Below are positions 10,849-24,858 of a stretch of 64,000 nucleotides of DNA, in pieces. A program made the translations under genes and the position numbers. Below the pieces are notes generated by a model that was given only the letters and a program-made list of their open reading frames with translations, did no database searches and was not told the DNA's origin. The DNA comes from Norana najaformis (Eukaryota > Annelida > Clitellata > Crassiclitellata > Hormogastridae), in assembly GCA_964023275.1 (NCBI GenBank), contig OZ029921.1:31408230-31472229 (forward strand), in the 5' to 3' direction. Within the stretch, counting starts at the first letter, position 1, and each line of letters opens with the position of its first letter.

Positions 10849-11999
10849 GCATTTTGTGGCAAACCGGGTTACACCAATGCCCACATATGTGCAATAACTA
10901 TTAATTAGTACTACATGTATATAAAGTAGTAGTTTTAAGAGTAAAAGTTTAACTTAAAATCTCAGCATTTTGCATCAAATTATACGCCTGATATTGGGGC
11001 TATAAATCCCTGGTGCTAAGAGTTTGAGTGTCTCATGTAGCATGACTGCCGTCATTCCCCAGATTCTGTACTTCTGGCCAATATATACAGGCATTAAATA
11101 CATAGGCTTAGCTTTATATGTAGTATAGCAGATATTTTTTTTATCACAGAGCGAAGAGATGCTAGCTGCGAAGACATCTTCGACCTACAGAACAACCAGC
11201 AAAACATGCATTACCAATTGGAGCATTTCAATTGGCATTTCTAAGTTACATTTTCTTATTTGTCTTCTGGTTCTCTGCCCTCAAACGTTCAATGACACCA
11301 ATTCTCTTGGTGAAGTTACATTTTAGGTAAAAGAATTACAACCAATGAGTGATTTTGAGCAGTAACTATCTTTGCGGCCTAAGCCTAAGCTCCCCTGTAT
11401 CTAGGCTCCACCCATCAAACACTGAGCCACAAAATGGCTGATAATGAAAAGTAGAGTGCCACACAAAAGTGGCTACCAAAGTTTTGGTGACAACTGATTG
11501 AAACACTGGGGCAGCTGTAGGATTTTAATTTAAAGGGATCAAAGCGACAGTGCAGCTTGGAATGAACTAACAAAAGAAATAGGTAAATTTCAATAGGCCA
11601 TGTTTTTAGGCTGGCACAGAATCGTTTTGCACTCATCTGAATACACTGATGTGTCATAGCAATCATCTTCCTCAGAGACACTCCCAGCATGATAACATAA
11701 AACCACAGTGGATCATTCGACTGACAGAAAAGAATATTTGCTACATTTTTGTCAGTTTAAACTTTCTCCAAGGCAATTTAAACACCACCGACAACAATCC
11801 CAGACTGAATGATGACCAGTCACTGGAGACAAAGGAAAGAATCAGATGGCACAGAGTTGTCCATGGTGCAGCTAATCCTCAGCTGAAGGACAGTTGAAAA
11901 CAATACAAAATAACAACTCAATATCAGCTATTGCAAGGAAAATCCTTCATTGTTTATGACTCATTGGAAATAGTTTTACTAATAATGACAAACTGTTCT
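10849..11999. other. No gene recognised; may hold the missing 3' exons of the Nudix gene
   Basis: The minus strand here should contain the last exons of the NUDT8-like gene. I examined candidates at about 11690-11600 and 11900-11830 (minus) but could not match them to the expected C-terminal motifs. No other gene is supported. Confidence 0.4.
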
Positions 12000-12002
12000 C
12001 AC

Positions 12003-14653
12003 TTCACGTTGGCATATTTTCAGTTCCTTCAAATTGACATCACCACAGAAGCCTAGAATTGGCGTAGCCAGCATCTCGTAGTTCTTGACAAATTAATCCA
12101 AAACAAAATATCATCTTCTCATTGTAAACAATTATGCAAATCTAGTCACTCAGAATAGAAAGATTACAAATTGCAGAAAGAAGGTTGGCACAGAGTAAAC
12201 TTACAAGAAATGCACTGCTATGTAATTCTGTTACCGATTTAAAAAGACGTAAAGCCGAACTGAACATTTCAACTTCAGTGATGCACCTGAACAAACACAA
12301 CTCCAATTTACATTACAGCTACGAGTGCAAGAGCACAAAAGGTGAAACTGTTCAACAGCATGACTCATCAAAGACAGCTCCATAACTGTTGGCCAACAGG
12401 ATGCACAACTTTAAATGACGAAAGCCCAAATATGCTTGAGGCCTGATTCGTCAGGGTAGGGCTGCGGTAGGGGCTTATCTGAGGCATCTTGCAAGAGACC
12501 TGAAATTGGATGTTTATGCCACAACCATCGTATACGACAGATAAAAATTAATAATCATCACAATAACACTGGTCAATAAGATTTGTGTTTCCTTAAAGAA
12601 AATTTTGTGATTCCCATGTATTATGATTTCCAAGCGGAGCACCCCTGATCAGTTTTGGAGCGCCCCTGATGAGTTTATTCTTGAAGTGGCACTTTATAAA
12701 TGTCAGATAACAAGTACAATCACAGATATGACAAGTAAATTTAGGCATCACAAATTTTTTACAAGCTATCTTTTATAATCTTTAAAATGATTACCAAATA
12801 GGAAGAATTAAATGAATTTGTGCACCCTTGTTTAGTTTGTTTTAGTGTGTGTACTCCATTACAAGTGCTACGCCCAATAACCGTTATGTACACACTACAG
12901 TACCCGCTTAGTTTAAAAATTTCTAGCTATGGAATTGAAAAGAGATTAAGATGAAATTTGATCAACGCAAACTGTTCACACTGGTCCCCTGCATTTAAAA
13001 AACTTGCACTGTATACAGAATCTCACAGAGATCAACCGTTCAAATACCAACCGCCCCTGGAATAGGAAGCATTTGTCCAATCACCTCCACCGATTCTTTC
13101 TTCAGCCCAATCTCTTCTTCAAATTCACGCAGCGCAGTATTCATCGCCCCTGCATCAGCCTCATGCACCATTCCACCTGGAAAACTGCACAGTACTATCA
13201 TAACACATCAAATTAATCATATCAATTACTGGTTAAAACTAGCTGCTAAATCTAAAATTTAACAGAAGCCAACACGTATGATAAATAAAATGGCCTCCCA
13301 GGTAATATTCGATAAACGGCTGGTTGCGGTCACCCTACTTGTAAACAGATGAGACAGAAAGCAGTGCTGCAAGCAACCAGAAGGATTACTAATACATAAG
13401 TAAGTAATTAGTCAACAAGGGGTTCTCACAATGACACCAGGAAACCTTCGTGTCAAATTATGCTTCCAAGTATGATGTTACTGACTTGCTACTTGCTCCA
13501 GTCTTTTCAAAAGAAGTTGCTGCCATTTCATTTTCTTTCTTGCTGTGTTTTGCAAGACTTCCTTCTAATACAGTAGTTACATTTTATTTGTATCATGCCA
13601 CAAACATTGCAGATGGATATGTTGGTTCGCAACCTGATCATGGCTAATCTCAGGGATTTTAATCTCGGGCTAGCAAGGTCCATGCATGGGGACCTTAAAT
13701 GGCATGGTGCCCATTCAAACGGCAGCGGTAGTGAAGGATCTTGCCAGGTAAATTCATTGGAAAATCAGCAGGGTCAAGGCCATACGGTCACTATAGAAAA
13801 CCGTGGACATTTACTTTTACATTCATTGAGTACAGTCAAGCTGCACTAGGATGAGTAGACAATGCTAAACCTTTATCTGCATTTGGCTGATGCAGAAGGT
13901 TATTTTGGCTCTGAGAAAACTGATGCAGAAAGATGGCTGCACAGAGTAAACTTACAAGAAATGCACTGCTATGTTATTCTGCTACCGACTCAGTAAATAC
14001 TTAGTCATGTATTTAATAGTCCTTCCGTCAGCATGCAGCACTCTACTTTTGCAATCTAGGGTGGCCATATTGTTTACAAGTGGAGCAACCGCAAGCAGCC
14101 GTTTAACGAATATTACTGACCTTTCCTATTTAAAATGCATGTCTTGTATTATGTAGCATATAGTTTTAAAAACTTACCAAACTTCTCCCTTGTGAGTAGG
14201 GAGACTATTTGACCTTAACGTAAACAGCACAGACGGCAGGCCGTCAACCAAACACAGAGGAATCAAAACAGCTGCAGGTTTCATATCGCTAATATTTCGT
14301 CCATTCAGCCATGGCAGATTCTTAATGTCAACTGGTTTTTTACTTTGCAGGAAGGTCCTACATCGTTTCAGATTTGATGAAGACAAAATGTTACTGAATG
14401 TGAGATCTGATGTTTCACTGGAGTAGGCGGCTGCGTGAGAAACTATCCCAGATTTATCCGATTTAGGGCCGAGAAACGGCTCGGCGAACGGCAGGCGTAA
14501 CCGGGTCATATCTTCTTTAGCCGTTGTAGCTCTATAAAACAACTGTCGTTTAAAACTAAATCGTGAAGTTCTGACAGTGAGCTGTGATGCTTTTAATTGC
14601 TGCCGGGCTAATAAAAACAAAGATCGACAGCAATTTCCAACACACAAAGACAT
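12003..14653 (-). CDS. NUDT8: Mitochondrial coenzyme A diphosphatase-like Nudix hydrolase (three exons, 3' end unresolved)
   Basis: The family cleaves CoA and acyl-CoA into 4'-phosphopantetheine and 3',5'-ADP. Exons on the minus strand: 14653-14178 (donor GTAAGT), 13184-13052 and 12083-12003 (donor GTGAGA); the phases join cleanly. The first about 40 residues are rich in Arg and Ser with few acids, fitting a mitochondrial presequence. Exon 1 ends LFTLRSNSLPTHKGEV and exon 2 continues CFPGGMVHEADAGAMNTALR then EFEEEIGL, giving a CoA-type Nudix box in which the RE..EE residues for metal binding are kept. Exon 3 reads NYEMLATPILGFCGDVNLKE, matching the TPVLG...D..L segment after the box. About 230 residues are accounted for. 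The C-terminal exon(s) were not found, so the gene could be complete but unresolved, or decayed at its end. Confidence 0.83.
12174..12237. repeat. 64-bp duplicated sequence, copy 1
   Basis: Near-identical to 13925-13988 (two substitutions and a one-base gap plus a few differences at the left edge). Both copies share GCACAGAGTAAACTTACAAG and the following bases and lie in successive introns of the Nudix gene, in the same orientation. Confidence 0.75.
12640..12732 (+). mobile_element. LINE 3'-tail fragment (second family)
   Basis: Shares the string GCGCCCCTGATGAGTTTATT, then CTTGAAGTGGCACTTTATAA and ATGTCAGAT, with the end of the LINE fragment at 49540-49835. It is a short 3' remnant within intron 2 of the Nudix gene. 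Confidence 0.65.
13650..13812 (+). repeat. Copy of the foldback/MITE-like family (single arm)
   Basis: Matches the left half of the element at 3239-3480: GGGGACCTTAAATGGCATGG, CCCATTCAAACGGCAGCGGT, AATTCATTGGAAAATCAGCA and GGCCATACGGTCACTATAGA. It lies in intron 1 of the Nudix gene. Other single-arm copies are listed at 17640-17765 and 26880-27015. Confidence 0.75.
13925..13988. repeat. 64-bp duplicated sequence, copy 2
   Basis: Second copy of the repeat described at 12174-12237; it lies in intron 1 of the Nudix gene. Confidence 0.75.
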
Positions 14654-14884
14654 GTTTAAAATAGCCTAATTAGCGATAATCATAAACTCAAAACTTCTGA
14701 GCAGCGATTACCAAATCAGGTCCTTGACGCAAATTTCCTCCGAAGCAAAAATTACCAAGATTTTAAGAACAAGATAAGACCACGTCCAAAAGATTTCAAC
14801 AGAAGGCACTTTGACCATGTCCATGTGTCTCTAGAACTCTCACGTGACCTTACATAATCGTACCAAAAAGATTTTAAGAGTCAT

Positions 14885-15045
14885 AATCATTAACTCGAGA
14901 TTTCTACAGCGCCAGAGCGCTAAGTCGCGGGAATCAGCTTATTCACAGGCGCTCAATCAAAGCATATCAATATACAGGAAGGGTCAGATTCGATTTTAGG
15001 TCAAGATGCATAGGTCAGGCAAACAGACGGCTAGTGGCAAGATAG
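14885..15045 (-). mobile_element. L2 LINE 3'-tail fragment
   Basis: On the minus strand it contains the L2 tail with CTGTAGAAATCTCGAGTTAA near its end, preceded by GCGCCTGTGAATAAGCTGAT and the ACCTAAAATCGAATCTGACC block. It is 5'-truncated and lies about 230 bp upstream of the Nudix start codon. Confidence 0.75.
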
Positions 15046-15087
15046 GTGAGAGGAAGAGACAGTATCAGAGCAGGATTGTGAAAGTAG

Positions 15088-15600
15088 GTAAGTAAGTATA
15101 TTCTTTATTAGCTAATGGCACATCGGTTTACAAGTATTTAAGAACACAAGAAAATTTAATATGCATACAACATCCTAATAATAAAACATTTACGCGTTAA
15201 ATTGTCAGCAGAAGGAATAATACGATCATGGGTGTGGGGCCGTAGGGAATAACTGAGGGTTTAACTGGTGGGAGTAGCTGATGTAAGACATGATTTGGGT
15301 TGTTCAAGATTGCTTTAAAGAGACGCATGGGCTATGCCACATAGTTCATCGAACGTTGAGAGTACCCAGGAAGATAGTGGAGACGCACAAGTGTACGGGA
15401 GAGGCGTACACCATCCTGGCCAGTGTTGTGGCTCGGACAACGTCGTAGAGCCGAAGGCCAGTGAGGCCACTGCTACAAGAATTCGTATGGCATACAAAGA
15501 CTGACGCACCTGACTATGAATCCGATCAATATGAGAATCAAAATTTAACATACTCGATAGGGTAACACCCAATATTGTCATCTCAGGTACCCTGGTTAAA
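15088..15600 (-). mobile_element. Degenerate LINE RT C-terminal fragment with (TTAC)n-type tail
   Basis: The minus strand reads LGVTLSSMLNFDSHIDRIHS, then VRQSLYAIRIL, a typical post-RT segment of CR1-group LINEs. Frame disruptions and stops follow, and the 3' end lies at an AATAAAGAATATACTTACTT tail (15088-15107 on the minus strand). It may belong to the same family as the fragment at 59090-59586, which has a matching tail. Confidence 0.75.
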
Positions 15601-16191
15601 CCGGTTTTAGTGAAATACCGACCCAGCTATTGCAAAGGTAGGAATGTTGGTGAGTTCGTATTCCAGAGGGGTGAAGAATGGTGCTCTTCTTAAACATTTT
15701 TCTTTGGCCTGTAGGGGCCTAGTCATGCTGCGTGTCTATGCGCGGCTGTTCTGTGAATACTCGATTCTCAACGAGAGGAGCTTTCCACTATTAAATTCAA
15801 AAAATATTCATAAAGAAAGTAATGAAAATGTTTTCCTCTTATTTATGAAACTGTGTAAAGTTAATTGCTTTGAATAATTTTATTACATCGATTAATTTGT
15901 AATTTGATTCTATTTTATTTGAGTCCGTGACAGCTCATATAGTTGCAAAGGCTATGAAATTAAGATTGATTTTTTAAATTAAGTTTATATTCTTGGTTTA
16001 CTCTCTGATTCACTCTTCAATTACTCTTGCACGCTCGAATTAATTCGGAACAGATTCTCACCAAATCTTTGACAAATTTCCAGTAGTTTCATCACGTACA
16101 GATTCCTCGCTTGCTTTTGAAACACGTATTCGTTTGAACTGAGAATTGAACACCTGTCTTTTCCATCACAGCTCTATTTATATTTGTACAT

Positions 16192-16355
16192 AATGGTAAT
16201 CGTAATCTTAATTCCGAGATTTCTACAGCGCCCAACGAAAGCCATGTCGCAGGAACCAGCTTATTCACAGGTTTTCAGTCAAAACAAAATCGATAGGCAA
16301 AAGGGTTCGGTTCCAGGTCAAGATCCAAAAGTCAGACGGAGAGACAGAGAGACAA
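16192..16355 (-). mobile_element. L2 LINE 3'-tail fragment
   Basis: A well preserved minus-strand copy of the L2 tail: GATTACGATTACC-type end, CTGTAGAAATCTCGGAATTA, GGCGCTGTAG and a CTTTTGCCTATCGATTTTGT block. Its upstream edge carries the GTCTCTCTG string shared with the copies at 39968, 50172 and 61146, which marks a subfamily different from the intact L2. Confidence 0.82.
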
Positions 16356-16580
16356 CCTGTATATACTCGAGTTTCTGTATAACAAGGCCCTCCTCAGTTT
16401 GTTCTGAATCTAAGCGTTTCTTAGATTCTTACTGGGCTTACTATTTGGCCTAAACCAAAATGGATGAGCGTGGTGATTTGATTCGTAAATTTTATTGTTT
16501 TATTTACTTACTTATTTTTAATAATTTCAATAGTTACTCAAAGAAATGGAGTTTGTGTATTCATAATCTCGCGATATCTC

Positions 16581-16597
16581 GTTGCTAAGCAGGCAAT
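16581..16597. promoter_or_regulatory. Possible RFX X-box-like site upstream of TMEM107
   Basis: The sequence GTTGCTAAGCAGGCAAT resembles two RFX half-sites (GTTGCY ... RGCAAY). It lies about 480 bp before the TMEM107 start codon. RFX sites commonly mark ciliary genes, so the position is suggestive, but the match is imperfect. Confidence 0.35.
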
Positions 16598-17065
16598 ATG
16601 TCAACAAATCCTAATAATTTAGGTAAAATGTAAATGTATAGGTTTTATATAGCGACCCTATGGCCTCGTAGTAAAAGTAGTAATAAGTATTTCATTATTA
16701 TGTACGATCTCTGCGGGTAACACTTTAATAATTTGAGTTTGCAAAGAGAACTGGGTAGCCACCGACTTCTACCGAGAACTGGGCGGTTTATGCTGTTTGC
16801 ACTCCACTTTTTGATATACACTATGCGGGAACTTGTACAAACCTTGACTACAAGTGTAGTAGTACTTACGCCGATGTCGGTTTTTGCTTTTTTCACAAAA
16901 AATTTAAGCTTCTCGTATAAGGTGCACAGTCACACGAGCTATTTCCTGTGTTTTATATAATTTTAATTTTTATTCCATTTTATTTTATTCAGGTCGCCAG
17001 AATAAGTTAACGTTAGCCTGTGAAGAGTTTGTTATCTTAGGTGCCATATTGCAGTCATCTGCAAC

Positions 17066-18783
17066 ATGATGACCAGGATTATTCCAGCAAGATTCATCAT
17101 TCTCATCTTGCACCTCTTTCTTACTATCATCATATTATGGTCTAGAGTAAGTTATGAATGTTCATTGTGGTCTTGTGTGTTGCAGTATTAAATTTTTCAT
17201 ATCATTGCCATGTTTGGTTTAACAAGTGTAACAGTTGAATTCGTTACCAGTCTACAACAATCATTCTTGGAGTTTATACTTTTGCTATTTGGATATTGAA
17301 ACTTCTGAAAATTAATAATAATGTATGAGGAAAGCTGTTTAAAGTCAAACATTTGTATGTAAACAAGTTGATAATAACCTTATCTAGTGTTGCCTTTGAT
17401 GTTAACACCAATATAATAATGCTGTTTTCTTGATTTGTTTAGAGCCAAAACATAGATGCGTGTATGTATGGTAAATACTCCCAAAGTCATTACAACATTC
17501 TTGATGTCCAGTAAGTTTATTTTTGTTCTACCATTTGAGATATACTGGAACCTTTTAGTTAGTTACATTGGCTAAAGCGTATTTTGAGGCACCTCTGTGT
17601 GTGAAGAAGCTGGTTTGCTTATCGATAGTGGCTATACTTCTGAGATTTGAATCTTGGGCTAGCACAGTCACGGGAATCTTAAATCACATGGTGCCCATTT
17701 TCACCTGCGATATTCATTGAAAAATGAGCAGGGTCAAGGCCATACGGTCGCTATAGAAAAACTTGTACATTTACATTTACTTCCATATAATATGCTTCAT
17801 TACAAAATGAAATGTCACATGAAATGGGTGAGGATATAGGCCCCAAATATATTTCAGCTTTAGAAAATGACCTCATGAGTAATGATTTATTTTTGAAGTG
17901 CTACTTGTTGTGGCATCCAAAGTTAGATATAATATGGAGGTTCCAGCATAGTTAGAAAAATGGCTGTTTTGAGGTTGCAGTTTGAAATAATTTTCTAAGG
18001 TTTTTTGGTACCTACAAAGTGTATTCAGTAATTTAGTGTTTTATATTGACACATGTTACTGTTGTTTAATAGTCTGTTAGGCTACTTCTTTCCTTCTTGA
18101 ACTGCCTATGGCTGCATTGGGAATTTTGTAAAAGGTGCTTTATAAACATGAGGTCACATTACATCACAACTCAAAATTTTGCTGTTGTGATAACTTACTG
18201 ATTGACTCTTTTTGAATGATATATGATACAAATGATGATGTATGATGTCTTTTTCACTTAATTTGTTGTTCTTTCAGACTGATTATTGGTGTTTCAATTT
18301 CATTCTTTTTGTTTGCGTTGGAATTCTGTGGTTTTCTGAGTGCCTTCTCAATTGCCTTTCATTGGCAGAACATCATCTGTATCCTTATTTATTCTTTTAG
18401 GAAAATCTATTTCATGATATAATGTGACATGATATGAAATGAATTATGCTTACATAATGATATTATTGGACATGAATAATAAGGGTTATTTAGTATAAAA
18501 CGTAATTTTTATCAAGTTATGAAACCGTATATCAGTATTTGATACAATATGATATTTGACTGATAGAAATAGAATATTTTGTACAAGACGTGATGATCCT
18601 TAATGATGCATTATTTTAGCTCTGGTGACTCATACAACTGGAATCATAGTCCTGTGTTTCTATCTGTTTGATGTTTGGTGTTCCAATCTTTACTGGTATG
18701 TCTTTGGCTTTTGCTGCGCCCTTCCAGGAATCACAGAACTCGCTGTCTGGATTATGGGAATCGTCATGCAGCAACATACTTGA
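17066..18783 (+). CDS. TMEM107: TMEM107, ciliary transition-zone membrane protein (complete, four exons)
   Basis: TMEM107 is a small tetraspan protein of the ciliary transition zone that works with the MKS module to gate ciliary membrane composition. Coding exons: 17066-17146, 17443-17510, 18278-18378 and 18620-18783; phases 0, 2 and 1 join without a break to give 137 residues (human about 140). Exon 1 reads MMTRIIPARFIILILHLFLT and ends ILWSR, the first membrane segment. Exon 3 gives LIIGVSISFFLFALEFCGFL (second segment). Exon 4 gives TGIIVLCFYLFDVWCSNLYW (third) and YVFGFCCALPGITELAVWIM (fourth), with the family's YW...F.ALP..TE signature. A second ATG follows the first directly; either may start. 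Intron 3 begins GTATCC, a weaker donor than the others. An AATAAA lies 9 bp after the stop. Confidence 0.94.
17640..17765 (+). repeat. Copy of the foldback/MITE-like family (single arm)
   Basis: Shares GGGCTAGC, GTGCCCATT, TTCATTGAAAAATGAGCAGG and GGCCATACGGTCGCTATAGA with the copies at 3239 and 13650. It sits in intron 2 of TMEM107. Confidence 0.7.
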
Positions 18784-18791
18784 CACTTGAC

Positions 18792-18797
18792 AATAAA
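18792..18797 (+). terminator. Poly(A) signal of TMEM107
   Basis: AATAAA begins nine bases after the TMEM107 stop codon, so the 3' UTR could be only a few tens of bases long. No other strong signal was seen nearby. Confidence 0.55.
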
Positions 18798-19341
18798 TGA
18801 TATTGTTAACTGTCTGGTCATGGCTGACAGCAGCTCAGCTGAAATGAAATTATGTTGCAGTTGTCTAACTATGCAGGAGGCACTGTGGGCTACCAACAGA
18901 CATGTCAGATTACTATAAAGGGCCACATGACTGTGTATCTGTACTTGAAAGGTCTGTATTAAGCGTCTAAACAAATAACTTACTGTATACTGCCAGTGAG
19001 AGTTCTCTGACACAGCAACTTTTACAGAAGCCTACCGTAATTGTGCCTCAATGACCATCTTCTTAGACAACGGCTGCTGAAGTTTCATGCAATTCGTGTA
19101 AATAAGGGGACTGAACCATACAGACGAATACTGTATGGCCTATTGGAATATATAGGAGTATAGAAGTTGAATAGAATAAATTGTAGGAATTCTTTTCCTG
19201 ATTAAAATTGTTGATGATTACTTGTACTGAGTACTTACAGTTACTTTTACTTAATTTTTTTGTCGCAGTACTTTCAACTACATTCATACTACATTAGTGC
19301 AAACTTCTGACTTGCTGTTCAACAACACAAAAACTGCATAA

Positions 19342-19442
<101 letters not shown>

Positions 19443-19874
19443 ATTGAGCCGTTTATTGAATCACCAAGGACAGTATGTTACAGGCATTTTGATTTTTTTA
19501 CAGATGAAATGATACAGTAGATGTGTCAATAGGACATAGGTCAAAGGGTCATTAGACCCACTTGATTCAGGTTTATCCCTGTACCACGTGATTATATCAC
19601 AGGCTGCTTGTTTATAATTTACTAGCTTATAACTTCATTTTTTTATCTTAATTAAATAGTAAAAAACACAAACAATAAACTGTTTCACTATACTAAAAGT
19701 TATGAACACAGTCCTCTCAGTCAGTGATCATGAAATCTAAATTTAGTAACATTTTTTGAGTTGAACTTTGACATAAAACAAAACTTTTAGAGTTGCTACA
19801 TTCGTTAAATGAACAGCAGTGGATGGTTATCGTTAAACAGCAGCAGTGGATGGTTATCGTTTTGAACAGTAGTT

Positions 19875-20300
19875 GATCAGCTGTGTGGCAACCTGCACTG
19901 GCTACTTGTTCCTCAGCAGCTCGCCTACAAACTGTGCCTAATCAAGCACGTACAGTGCCCTAAATGGTCTAAATGATCTTATCCTGGACTATATATTTGA
20001 CTTCTGCATTTGAGTAGGTGACAACCAAAACACCGACTGTGGTCCTCATCGAGGAATCAACTGCATTTGCCACGCTCGTACATGAGGCTGGGCGAATGTT
20101 CCTTCTCTGTAACTGCACCTAATGCGTGGCCACATTCTCCACGACCATGTGAAGAATGCCCCAGCTCTGGACGCTTTCAGGTCACAATCAAGACCTGTCT
20201 TTAAAATATACGGCCGTGGTTGATTTTTGAACTCATGAGCAACCCCAGTTTTTCGGCCTCGGCCGTGCTACGGCGCTTTATAAATAGCCTTATTATTATT
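19875..20300 (+). mobile_element. Degenerate CR1-like LINE 3' end
   Basis: Plus-strand reading shows LHWLLVPQQLAYKLCLIKH, then with stops and frame changes the CEECPSSGRFQ/IKTCLFKIYGRG-type C-terminus and a 3' end containing TACGGCGCTTTATAAATAGC followed by TTATTATTATTG repeats. It ends about 240 bp before the REEP5 start codon. Confidence 0.72.
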
Positions 20301-20496
20301 GTTGTTGTTGTTGTTAGTGCTTTTCGTACATGCAAATGAAGCCCGCCTCTTTTTTGACGAGACCATGTATGATCTATTTGTATGTTACCTGTTTATAATG
20401 TGCTACAAAATCAGTGAGCATATTGATCCCATATTTATGACCTCAACGACAACACAGATTCCTTGCCTCGATTGAGCCTAAGAATCGACCTTTAAC

Positions 20497-20503
20497 CCGG
20501 AAG
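20497..20503 (+). promoter_or_regulatory. ETS/GABP-type site at the REEP5 promoter
   Basis: CCGGAAG lies 35-41 bp before the REEP5 start codon, in a short GC-richer patch. Such sites are typical of TATA-less housekeeping promoters. The call rests on one short match. Confidence 0.35.
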
Positions 20504-20537
20504 AAGAGGGAACGGGAGGTTGACGCAGACGGACAAA

Positions 20538-24858
<4,321 letters not shown>

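Noticed and set aside
11600-11690. Candidate last exon of the Nudix gene on the minus strand (LGVSLRKMIAMTHQCIQM)
   Set aside because: It vaguely resembles the family's C-terminal GLTA.ITH motif, but splice phase and neighbouring motifs could not be matched.
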